From assembly GCF_008806975.1 (NCBI RefSeq), contig NZ_CP031728.1:1178001-1242000 (forward strand): DNA of 64,000 nucleotides, in the 5' to 3' direction. Below, in pieces: positions 20,494 to 28,135 of the stretch. How positions within the stretch are numbered: the first letter of the stretch is position 1; each line of letters starts with the position of its first letter. Made by a program: the position numbers and the translations under genes. The stretch is from Cellvibrio sp. KY-GH-1. Lineage in GTDB: Bacteria > Pseudomonadota > Gammaproteobacteria > Pseudomonadales > Cellvibrionaceae. Under the pieces are notes generated by a model. It saw only the letters and a list, made by a program, of their open reading frames with translations, was not told the origin of the DNA and did not search any database.

Positions 20494-21375
20494 CTAGTAA
20501 AGCAACGTAAATAACTTGCGCTGAAACTCAATTGCCAATGCATCGCCCTTGCCCAGTGCAGTGAGGATGCCATTAAACGATTTGCGCACCTCACCATCAG
20601 CGAAGTTACGGTCTTTGCGCAACACATGTAAGAGATGCTCCAACGCCGGGCGATGCTGAGCTTCCTGATGGTATTGCAATGCCAACTCAAAACGGATTTG
20701 TAAATCATCCGGTGCTGCTAAATGCGCTGTTTCCAGTGCAGCGAGCTCGGGGGTTTTCGCTGCTTGCTTCATCAGTGCGATGCGCGATTGCAATTGCTCA
20801 TAAAGTGCATCCTGATCAGCCATCTTTATCGTCGACAAAATCGCTTCCGCATTATCTACGCGATTTAATTCCAGATAGCACTGCGCCATTAATAAATTAA
20901 TCGCGGCCAATTGCCCGGAGATCTCATACGCCTGACGCAATAACGGTAGTGCATCAGCAAAATTATTTTCTGCCATCAGCGCCTGCGCCTGAGTAAGCGC
21001 CGCTTCCCATGGCTTGGGTAAATATTTGGCCAGTACTTCACGCACTTGCACTTCGGGCAATGCACCTGCAAAGCCATCTACGGGCTGGCCATTTTGCATA
21101 ATCATAACTGTTGGCAAACTACGCACCCCAAATTGCGCACCAATCATTTGAGTTTGGGGGGCGTCCGCATTCACTTTCGCCAATAAAAATGCACCCGCGT
21201 ATTCATTGGCAAGCTTTTCCAATATTGGCATTAAATTTTTGCAGGGCGCGCACCAGTCAGCCCAAAAATCAATCACAACCGGCCGCTTGAAAGATTCGTC
21301 AATTAAATACTGCTGGGCATTTTCCAGGGTGATATCAACAATAGCGGTTTGCGTGCTATTTACTGCGTCTAACAT
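20494..21375 (-). CDS. cnoX: Thioredoxin-domain co-chaperone CnoX/YbbN
   Basis: An N-terminal thioredoxin fold (residues 1-115) has WADWCAPC with both cysteines (C42, C45) and the cis-Pro in SLPTVMI. The rest (about 125-293) is a series of tetratricopeptide helices. This is the CnoX layout, a holdase that protects proteins from bleach stress and hands them to chaperones. E. coli CnoX has lost the first cysteine; this protein keeps the redox pair, as in Caulobacter, so it may also act as a thiol reductase. It follows yaeQ after 5 nt. Confidence 0.9.
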   Translation of the reverse strand: MLDAVNSTQTAIVDITLENAQQYLIDESFKRPVVIDFWADWCAPCKNLMPILEKLANEYAGAFLLAKVNADAPQTQMIGAQFGVRSLPTVMIMQNGQPVDGFAGALPEVQVREVLAKYLPKPWEAALTQAQALMAENNFADALPLLRQAYEISGQLAAINLLMAQCYLELNRVDNAEAILSTIKMADQDALYEQLQSRIALMKQAAKTPELAALETAHLAAPDDLQIRFELALQYHQEAQHRPALEHLLHVLRKDRNFADGEVRKSFNGILTALGKGDALAIEFQRKLFTLLY

Positions 21376-21380
21376 CGTGA

Positions 21381-21914
21381 TTACTCCATCTCGCGCAAAT
21401 GAATGGTGAGACTTTCAGTTGCGGAAGAAATATAGGCAATGGTTTCGGTAATAGTGACGGTAAGGTTCATGGTTTTATCAGCGAGGGTAACTAACTGCTG
21501 TAACTCATCGGCGGCGAAACAATGTATCTCCACCTTGGGCAAGGCGCGAATAGCGGCGGCATTGGTCTTCCACCAGACGTCCATACCACGACCATAACTA
21601 AATACCTTTACTGCTTGCGATTGACCCGATGCCTTTTTCAAGCGATCCGGCGCTGGCTGCCCAACCTCTATCCACTCCAGCAAAGTCCCATTATCGTGTT
21701 TTAACCACAGATCCGGCTCTTCCGTCGACGAAAGCCCTTTGGTAAAAGTTAAATTTTCCGCCGCGCGGTAACAAAAGGCTAGAATACGCACCATCATGCG
21801 CTCGACAGTTTCGGAAGGATGCAGGGCGATAGTCAGATTAAAATCGCCATACACATTGCGATCCATATCCGACAGGGTCAGGTTCGCTTTATAAATTGTC
21901 GCTTTTTCGGCCAC
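21381..21914 (-). CDS. yaeQ: YaeQ family protein
   Basis: The 177-residue sequence matches YaeQ throughout: MAEKATIYKANLTLSDMDRNVYGD at the start, HPSETVERMMVRILAFC, then LWLKHDNGTLLEWIEVGQP. YaeQ has a PD-(D/E)xK nuclease-like fold; its job is not known. The GTG start has GAGG 5 nt upstream. It forms an operon with cnoX and is divergent from the pseudouridine synthase gene. Confidence 0.93.
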   Translation of the reverse strand: MAEKATIYKANLTLSDMDRNVYGDFNLTIALHPSETVERMMVRILAFCYRAAENLTFTKGLSSTEEPDLWLKHDNGTLLEWIEVGQPAPDRLKKASGQSQAVKVFSYGRGMDVWWKTNAAAIRALPKVEIHCFAADELQQLVTLADKTMNLTVTITETIAYISSATESLTIHLREME

Positions 21915-21991
21915 AAATGCCTCGCATCAATAGTAGATATTCAATTCGGCCACTCTATCCGGCCATCCAACCAGGATCGCAGTTTACCAAA

Positions 21992-22801
21992 ATGGCAAGC
22001 ACTTTTGATTTTACCACCACTACTTCCACGCAAACCGCTGTGGATTTTCTCGCTGAAAAAACCGGACTTCCAAAAGCGCGCATCAAAGATGCAATGAACA
22101 AGGGCGCCTGCTGGTGGACTCTAAAAGGTAAACAACTGCGCCTGCGCCGTGCCAGCAAGGATTTGCCCGCTGGTATCCGCATACAGCTCTATTACGATGA
22201 CCAGGTTCTTTCACGAACACCAGCCGCAGGACAACTAATGCTCGACCAGGGGCGCTACAGTGTTTGGTATAAGCCCCATGGCATGTTGGCCCAGGGCTCT
22301 CAGTGGGGTGACCACTGCAGCCTGCTGCGGTGGGTGGAAGTCGAACACAAACGCGAATGCTTTCTGGTTCATCGACTGGATGCGGATGCGGCCGGCCTAA
22401 TGATGATTGCGCACGATTCAAAGGCTGCCGCCCTGCTCTCACAACTCTTTCAATCACGCGATTTGAAAAAATATTATCTCGCAAATGTGACTGGCGCACT
22501 GAATGCAACAGAATTGCGTATAGACCAACCGCTTGACGGCAAAGACTCCATCAGCATCATCAATACCCTTAAAATTAACGATGGTAAAACATCCAGCTTG
22601 GTGGAAGTGTTAATTGAGACAGGGCGCAAACATCAGATACGCCGTCATCTTTCCGGGATAGGCCATGCTATTGTCGGTGATCGACTTTACGGCAGCGCCA
22701 GTAAACTTCCACTGCAACTTCTCGCCTACAAACTGGAGTTCCGCTGTCCTGTTAGCAACAAACCTATTCACCTGGAGCTTCCCAAAGACTTACATTTGTA
22801 A
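21992..22801 (+). CDS. RluA-family RNA pseudouridine synthase
   Basis: ATG 21992 gives 269 residues; an upstream frame overlaps the yaeQ start and lacks support. Residues 15-70 look like an S4-type RNA-binding region (VDFLAEKTGLPKARIKDAMN). The catalytic motif VHRLDADAAGLMM places the nucleophile at D130, followed by L-K-K-Y-Y-L-A and the RKHQIRRHL motif typical of RluA enzymes. Which RNA position it modifies cannot be told, since RluA, RluC and RluD share these motifs. The gene stands alone between yaeQ and a membrane protein gene. Confidence 0.88.
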   Translation: MASTFDFTTTTSTQTAVDFLAEKTGLPKARIKDAMNKGACWWTLKGKQLRLRRASKDLPAGIRIQLYYDDQVLSRTPAAGQLMLDQGRYSVWYKPHGMLAQGSQWGDHCSLLRWVEVEHKRECFLVHRLDADAAGLMMIAHDSKAAALLSQLFQSRDLKKYYLANVTGALNATELRIDQPLDGKDSISIINTLKINDGKTSSLVEVLIETGRKHQIRRHLSGIGHAIVGDRLYGSASKLPLQLLAYKLEFRCPVSNKPIHLELPKDLHL

Positions 22802-22949
22802 CAAGACCTGATTCGTCAAAAAAGATAAGGTGCGGTGAATCCAATCGCGGCGTAGACGCGTCCAAATTATCGATATTTTGCATCATTCCAGTATCGCGCC
22901 TACCTGAATCACATTTACCCGTCTTACATTTACAAAAAGGACTATTTTT

Positions 22950-24191
22950 ATGAGCCTGCCGTTTAACCCGAATGCTGAACGAATAGTTACGCTCGACGTA
23001 CTGAGAGGTTTTGCGCTCTTTGGCATTCTCTATGCCCATATGATTTTCTGGTATGCAGGCGGCCCATTGCCAGAGGCAACCTACCAACTTTACAAGGACC
23101 CTGGCAGCGGTATAGCCATGGGCATCTACATGATTTTTATCATCAGCAAGTTTTTTTCGATATTTTCATTTTTATTTGGCCTTAGCTTCTACATCCAGAT
23201 CGACAAACTGGTGCAGCGTCACCAACCGATCTTTATGCGCTTTGGTTGGCGTTTAGCGATACTCGGCGCTATCGGCATTTTGCATCACATTTTCTGGCGG
23301 GCGGATATTTTAACCATTTATGTCCCACTCGGGTTTCTGCTGTTATTTTTTCGTAATCTGAACAATAAAACGTTGTTAATAGTGGGTTCGCTACTGGTAT
23401 TAAACATTCCCACCAAATTCGCAGAGTTTGTTTCAATACTCGTGCGCGACCAATTGCAATTGATTCAGGAAGACCCCAAAGCAGCCGGTGCAGCCTATTA
23501 CGAAATTATCAGCCAGGGCAATTTCGCTCAAATGGTTCAGCATAATATCAGCGCCGCTTCGGAGAAATTGAATTACCAAATCAACAGTGGGCGCGGCTTT
23601 ATCACCTTTGGTTTCTTTTTGATAGGCATGCTTGCCGGGCGCATGCATTGGTTCTCTCACCTTGAGCAACACCGCATTTTTTTTAAACTGGTGTTAAAAA
23701 GAAGTGGTTGGGTATTAGTAATTGCCTTGCTCGCAGGAGTAATCCTGGGTGCGAGCAGCTTCATCCTGAAGATTGATTTTCAGAACGCCCCATTCGCGGG
23801 TTGGGCAGGTGGATTTATCCTGGAGTTTTTTAACACCAGCCTAACGCTAATTTATATCACCGGCATCAGCTTATTAATGCTAAAACCTAAATGGGAAGCA
23901 CGACTAAAGCCATTGGCTAGCGTAGGAAAAATGGCCTTAACGACGTATTTGAGTCAATCAATTATCGGCGTATTTCTGTTTTTTAATATTGGGTTCGGGC
24001 TCTTTACCCTAACCAGTCCAGGCCAAAACGCGCTGCTCTGTATAGCAATTTTCGGAATACAAATTTTTATCTGTCGCTGGTGGTTAAAATACTTTAATTA
24101 TGGCCCAGTGGAATGGTTATGGCGCTCAGCTACAGATCTTACATGGAAGCCATTGAGAAAACCGTCCTTGCCTGAACTAAACACACAATAA
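22950..24191 (+). CDS. DUF418-family (YeiB-like) inner-membrane protein
   Basis: A good AAGGA site precedes the ATG. The N-terminus ERIVTLDVLRGFALFGIL is the hallmark of DUF418/YeiB proteins, related to acyltransferase-3 and heparan N-acetyltransferase-like membrane proteins. About ten hydrophobic segments are seen; the C-terminal DUF418 region has MALTTYLSQSI and the FGPVEWLWR-like ending (YGPVEWLWRSAT). No function is established. The stop codon lies in a short 9-bp tandem repeat. Confidence 0.87.
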   Translation: MSLPFNPNAERIVTLDVLRGFALFGILYAHMIFWYAGGPLPEATYQLYKDPGSGIAMGIYMIFIISKFFSIFSFLFGLSFYIQIDKLVQRHQPIFMRFGWRLAILGAIGILHHIFWRADILTIYVPLGFLLLFFRNLNNKTLLIVGSLLVLNIPTKFAEFVSILVRDQLQLIQEDPKAAGAAYYEIISQGNFAQMVQHNISAASEKLNYQINSGRGFITFGFFLIGMLAGRMHWFSHLEQHRIFFKLVLKRSGWVLVIALLAGVILGASSFILKIDFQNAPFAGWAGGFILEFFNTSLTLIYITGISLLMLKPKWEARLKPLASVGKMALTTYLSQSIIGVFLFFNIGFGLFTLTSPGQNALLCIAIFGIQIFICRWWLKYFNYGPVEWLWRSATDLTWKPLRKPSLPELNTQ

Positions 24192-24210
24192 GCACAATAA
24201 GCACAATAAT
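24184..24210 (+). repeat. Tandem 9-bp repeat at the DUF418 stop codon
   Basis: CACAATAAG occurs three times in a row (the last copy ends in T). Each copy carries an in-frame CAA-TAA, so the stop codon of the upstream gene is triplicated. This looks like replication slippage with no protein consequence. Confidence 0.8.
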
Positions 24211-24223
24211 ACCACGCCCAAAT

Positions 24224-24259
24224 AAAAATCCCCGCCGATATAATCGACAGGGATTTTTT
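24224..24259. terminator. Bidirectional terminator between DUF418 and chitinase genes
   Basis: AAAAATCCC pairs with GGGATTTTT across a 17-nt apical part that itself holds CGAT/ATCG. T-runs flank both sides, fitting two convergent genes. Confidence 0.8.
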
Positions 24260-24285
24260 AAACAACCGTAAAATTAAACAGCCAA

Positions 24286-25959
24286 TTAATTACACTGGTT
24301 ATTCAACGCACAGGCTTTAACCGCATTGGAGAACGCATAACCAGTGACGTTATCTTCCCAGGTAGACCAAGCCATAATGCCGCGCAAATCCGGATATGTT
24401 TTTGCCGGCTTATAACCGGTACCACAATCGCCAGAGCGCAAGCAGCGCATTGCCGCTTTCACAACTGTTGGATTGGTATAACCGCTGCCGGCTGCTGTTG
24501 GCGCGGTAGAGGCAGGCAAACCAATGATGATTTTGCTGGCAGGCAAACCAAGATAGTTCACACCGGTACTGCCAATCTGAAAGCCTTCGATTAACGCCTC
24601 GGTCCAGGCAACCAAACCATCTTGCGTGGCAGAGTTGTAGAACTGGCCATTTTTACCCGGCATTGAACCTGTATTGTAGTACTGCATCTGAATCCAGCTA
24701 ATATCATCACGAAGCGCATTCATCAATGGCAAGTACACCCCCCAGTTGTATTGACCCAACCAGTTACCGGGCAGGTTTGCACCAATGGTATGTGCAGTTT
24801 CCGGAGCCATAGTCAGCAGGAAGCTTGCGCCATAACGCGCCTTCAACCGCTTGATCGCGCGCGCCAGATAATCTGCAGAGTATTGCGGGCTAGTCAGATT
24901 AATTTGCGCATTGGGATTGGTATGCAAACCTTTTTCAGTATCAATATCGATACCGTCCAAACCATACTGATCTTTAATCGCAATGAAAGAATTTACGAAA
25001 TTATCTTCTTGCGTTTGGTTATTCAATACGAAAGTCGCGTTAGCTCCGCCAATCGACAACAACACTTTCTTGCCTTGTGCTTTAGCGGCAGCAATTTGTT
25101 GTGCGGTGGGATTGTTTTGATAGCCACCGTCATTACTCAGGAAGAGTGAGCCATCAGTATTAATTTTTGGGAAAGAAATATTCAGCACTGTGTAATTAGG
25201 AATTGAGGTCATTTCCTCTAATGGCCAATGCCAGTTTTCCCAATAACCAACCAACTCTTTTCCGGTCGGTGGCGTTACTGAGCTCACACTTGAACTAATT
25301 ACTGAAGAAACACTGGAGCGCGACGAAGAGGCGACAGAACTCGGCGCAACACTGCTTATTACAGAAGAGCTGGAGCGTGACGTTGCAACACTGGATGAAC
25401 TCACACCCGGACAACTACCACCCGCAGCCCAGGCTTGTTGCCAATAGGTACCAGTACCGGGTGCGTAAGCCCAGGTAGCGGTTGATGAACACCAACCCGG
25501 AACCTGACAGGTATAAACACCGCCAGCGTTAGTGACGACCGCACCCTGACTGTAGCTGGTTCCTGCGACATAGACTGGACAACTACCGACGCTTGATTTT
25601 ACAGATGACGCAGCACTGGTTGTTGGCGCACTACTCGGAGCCACCGAGCTTGGAACGGATGAACGCGCACTGGATGGAACAGAACTCGGCGCTACTGAGC
25701 TGGGCGCCACGCTGGAAGTAGTACCATCACAGGCCCCATTGTCGGTCCAATGTTGCCACTGACCGGAGGATGTTGTCGGGTTGTTGCCTTGAGTCCAGTA
25801 ATTCGCGGTATAACCGCGATTCAAATGCTGAACTTTATTTCCCTGAGTGTAAGTACTGGCGCTATTCCATTGCGGTAAGCCAGTGCAATTTACAGCGAAT
25901 GCTTCTGTTGATAACAGGGAAACGCCAAGCAGCGCCCCCAGTGGGATTATTTTCTTCAT
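24286..25959 (-). CDS. Secreted GH18 chitinase with two chitin-binding modules
   Basis: ATG 25959 has AGGTA upstream; a TTG one codon earlier is not needed. Order of parts in 557 residues: signal peptide 1-22 (ending AFA); a CBM5/12 module about 25-75 with YTANYWTQGNNP; a Ser/Pro linker 80-125; a second Cys-rich module 127-183 with VPGWCSS and AYAPGTGTYW, matching CBM73; a poly-Ser linker 185-230; and a GH18 barrel from 235. The catalytic DxxDxDxE motif is D335-GI-D338-I-D340-T-E342. It hydrolyses chitin outside the cell by substrate-assisted retention. A LacI-type operator lies about 105 nt upstream. Confidence 0.95.
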   Translation of the reverse strand: MKKIIPLGALLGVSLLSTEAFAVNCTGLPQWNSASTYTQGNKVQHLNRGYTANYWTQGNNPTTSSGQWQHWTDNGACDGTTSSVAPSSVAPSSVPSSARSSVPSSVAPSSAPTTSAASSVKSSVGSCPVYVAGTSYSQGAVVTNAGGVYTCQVPGWCSSTATWAYAPGTGTYWQQAWAAGGSCPGVSSSSVATSRSSSSVISSVAPSSVASSSRSSVSSVISSSVSSVTPPTGKELVGYWENWHWPLEEMTSIPNYTVLNISFPKINTDGSLFLSNDGGYQNNPTAQQIAAAKAQGKKVLLSIGGANATFVLNNQTQEDNFVNSFIAIKDQYGLDGIDIDTEKGLHTNPNAQINLTSPQYSADYLARAIKRLKARYGASFLLTMAPETAHTIGANLPGNWLGQYNWGVYLPLMNALRDDISWIQMQYYNTGSMPGKNGQFYNSATQDGLVAWTEALIEGFQIGSTGVNYLGLPASKIIIGLPASTAPTAAGSGYTNPTVVKAAMRCLRSGDCGTGYKPAKTYPDLRGIMAWSTWEDNVTGYAFSNAVKACALNNQCN

Positions 25960-26362
25960 CAAAGTTACCTATCCTTTCATTATCGTTGGTTTTGGAAGTT
26001 GAACAGGCGAATACAGCTGGCTCTCTCACCGTCGCTGGCTAATTGCAACATTCACCTGGTTGCGATTGTCAACGTTGTCATTTGCAGGTACAAAAAACCC
26101 GTTACATCAATACAACGACTAGCACAGGGGTATCTGGTACAGGCGGGAGGACAAACATACATCAGGACAAACACTGGCGCAGAGCATATGTATATCTTTT
26201 ATGCATTGCAAGCAATAATCCGAAGAAAAAGGAAGCAGCTAACATTATTGAAGTTCAATATCGAAACCCAATATGTTACTGCCTCCTTCTTACAACCATT
26301 CTTTTTTACAGTGTTGCCTTGGCGCTTTTTCTAAAGAGCCACATGGATATCTAATATTCTTA
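25960..26362. other. Intergenic region between chitinase and porin genes
   Basis: About 400 nt without a credible gene. Short frames exist but lack ribosome sites and protein-like composition. It holds the chitinase control region, including the operator at 26065-26082. The part next to the porin stop (26290-26362) shows no T-rich hairpin terminator that I can pick out. Confidence 0.6.
26065..26082. promoter_or_regulatory. LacI-family (NagR-like) operator upstream of the chitinase
   Basis: ATTGTCAACGTTGTCATT has the central CG and near-dyad symmetry of LacI-family sites. It fits the AATGACA-RCGY-TGTCATT pattern I recall for GlcNAc/chitin regulators (NagR) of marine gammaproteobacteria at 16 of 18 positions. 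It lies about 105 nt upstream of the chitinase ATG and also carries a TTGACA on the minus strand. Repression of the chitinase by a LacI-type regulator is inferred. Confidence 0.5.
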
Positions 26363-27637
26363 TTAGAAGTTCCAATCAGCCATTAACCAAAATTTCGTAG
26401 TATCCGTGAAGCTGGCATTAGTATCGCCCATTGAGTATTGGGCATATTTTGCAGTCCACACCACTGCACCAAACTTTTTGCTCAGACTTAAATCTATTTC
26501 GTCACCGAAATCGATACTGCCCGCATCAGAATCATACTTGTGGTAGCTCACAACTGCTTGCGCACCTGCCACGGTAACACCCACGTTCAAATAAGTATCT
26601 TCCAAACCAGCAGCAGGTGTTGCCAGAAATTTATCCGCCCAACCTTGAAACGCATGCAGTGTTGCCAGTGGTGTAGCAAAACCATATTTGCCATCATCGG
26701 ACCCCAACAATTCATAACCCAAGGTAAAACTGAAACGACTTACGTTATACGTTGCCTCAGCCAAGGTGTAATCTGCTTCAAACATTTTCGCAGCGCCAGC
26801 GTCTTGCTGCTTTGCATATTCAAGGTTATACAAAAAGGACTCACCTACGGTTCCTTGCCAACGAACACCAAAGGTATCACTCGTTAAACCAAGTTGTGCA
26901 ATTGGGTCATTCACATCCAGCAAATAAGCATAACCAATCAGTTTACCGGCATCTAATCCAGTGTAACTGGCGTTGAGTACATGGCTATCCATATGCAAAT
27001 CGCCTAACGCGGGATTATCTTCACCAAACACGCGATTTACATTCTTGATGTACGCGTAGGTAAAATTGGTGTAGCGAATTGTTTTATTGGTCCAAGATAG
27101 ACCATCATACGTTTGTTCGTTCTGTCTCCAACCTACGTTGCCGATAAAACGTGAGTTATCCAGCACTAAACGTTGACGACCGTATTTCACCTGATTGTTG
27201 AAATTGGTGTAGGAAATAAACGCTTGATTAACCTCAGTACCAACAGGGTCTGCAATTACAGCAACAGTTTTGCTTTGTCCATTCAACGGATCTGAACTAT
27301 GCGCAGATGTACGATAGTCAACATCATTTGTCATCTCACTAATGTTATCCATCTCACCCGTAAAACCGAATCCATTCCAAGCGCCTGACTGATAGGAAAT
27401 GCGTGAGCGAGTAGTCCAGGCATCCGCTTCTCTCTCGCCTTTTTTACCCAGCACTTTCGTCACTGGATCCACCGCATAATAATCTTCTGTCACATCTTCA
27501 AAGCGAGTACGAAAATTTATTTTAACCACACTACCCTGTTGCATAGACTCAGTAAAAGTTTTTGCAGAAACACCTGGAGCCGCGCACACCAGCGAACTCG
27601 CCGCAGCCACAAAAAGATAAAGTGTATTTTTTTTCAT
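26363..27637 (-). CDS. Outer-membrane porin, alginate-export family
   Basis: A 25-residue signal peptide (KKNTLYLFVAAASSLVCA, cleavage near VSA) leads a 424-residue protein made of alternating hydrophobic strands that ends in WNF, the aromatic terminus needed for BAM recognition. Features such as FRTRFEDVTE, TRSRISYQSGAWNGFGFTGE, AFISYTNFNNQVKYGRQR and a WRQNEQTYDGLSW block match the alginate_exp porin family (PF13372), whose members take up or release various sugars and small anions, not only alginate. Placement between a chitinase and a GH3 gene suggests a sugar substrate. Upstream lies a possible sigma-54 promoter. Confidence 0.85.
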   Translation of the reverse strand: MKKNTLYLFVAAASSLVCAAPGVSAKTFTESMQQGSVVKINFRTRFEDVTEDYYAVDPVTKVLGKKGEREADAWTTRSRISYQSGAWNGFGFTGEMDNISEMTNDVDYRTSAHSSDPLNGQSKTVAVIADPVGTEVNQAFISYTNFNNQVKYGRQRLVLDNSRFIGNVGWRQNEQTYDGLSWTNKTIRYTNFTYAYIKNVNRVFGEDNPALGDLHMDSHVLNASYTGLDAGKLIGYAYLLDVNDPIAQLGLTSDTFGVRWQGTVGESFLYNLEYAKQQDAGAAKMFEADYTLAEATYNVSRFSFTLGYELLGSDDGKYGFATPLATLHAFQGWADKFLATPAAGLEDTYLNVGVTVAGAQAVVSYHKYDSDAGSIDFGDEIDLSLSKKFGAVVWTAKYAQYSMGDTNASFTDTTKFWLMADWNF

Positions 27638-28081
27638 AGAGCCTTCTCCAATTTTTTTGCATAAATGTGTGTGGTTTAAACATCAACACCATCAACGTAA
27701 ACAGGTCTTGGAAACTACGTTTTGTCATGCACTAAAAAAACATTTATTGAAATCACTGGCACAACAGGTGTGTGACTTAATTCCAGTTGAGCAAGGCTTA
27801 TGCCAATCGTTTTTTTCAGGTTTTTTTTAAGGAATAATTCATTATTAATCAAGGAGATATAATTTCTGGAATTTTATTGCGTGATTTTAAGCATTTTTTG
27901 GAGTTGCACACTTGTGGTGATGGACGAATGACTCATGCGTCATTTGCAAACAAACACACAAAAAAACACGCACAAATTAAATGCAAAGAAATGCACAGCT
28001 TTTTTTTGCAATGCACTATAAGAAGGCAGGCGCAGCAATTATTTTTCAGCAGCAGTTCTTCGGAGGGGGGCTTACGCACAC
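27638..28081. other. Intergenic region upstream of the porin
   Basis: About 440 nt, AT-rich with many A/T runs and no convincing gene. It holds the likely control region of the porin, with a -24/-12 type motif at 27790-27805. A small inverted repeat ATGAC/GTCAT lies near 27926-27941. The end next to the GH3 gene holds its terminator. Confidence 0.6.
27790..27805 (-). promoter_or_regulatory. Candidate sigma-54 promoter of the porin gene
   Basis: On the minus strand TGGCATAAGCCTTGCT fits the -24/-12 pattern TGGCAC-N5-TTGCW: GG and GC are exactly 10 nt apart and 14 of the defined bases or nearly so agree, with mismatches in the CG step. It would start transcription about 140 nt upstream of the porin ATG. 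No enhancer-binding-protein gene lies nearby. Confidence 0.4.
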
Positions 28082-28111
28082 AAAAAAGGCCATTTGCTTG
28101 CGCAAATGGCC
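28082..28111 (-). terminator. Intrinsic terminator after the GH3 gene
   Basis: GGCCATTTGC/GCAAATGGCC (10 bp, loop TTGC in plus orientation) is followed on the minus strand by six T's. It lies about 25 nt past the GH3 stop codon. Confidence 0.92.
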
Positions 28112-28135
28112 CTTCAAGAAAAAAAGCTAATACGG

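Noticed and set aside
25200..25760. Repetitive AGC/TCG-rich DNA in the chitinase gene as a mobile or CRISPR-like repeat
   Set aside because: It is in frame and encodes serine-rich linkers; there are no regular spacers.
26043..26354. Open frame of about 100 residues between the chitinase and porin genes
   Set aside because: Poor start context, odd composition, and it overlaps the chitinase operator.
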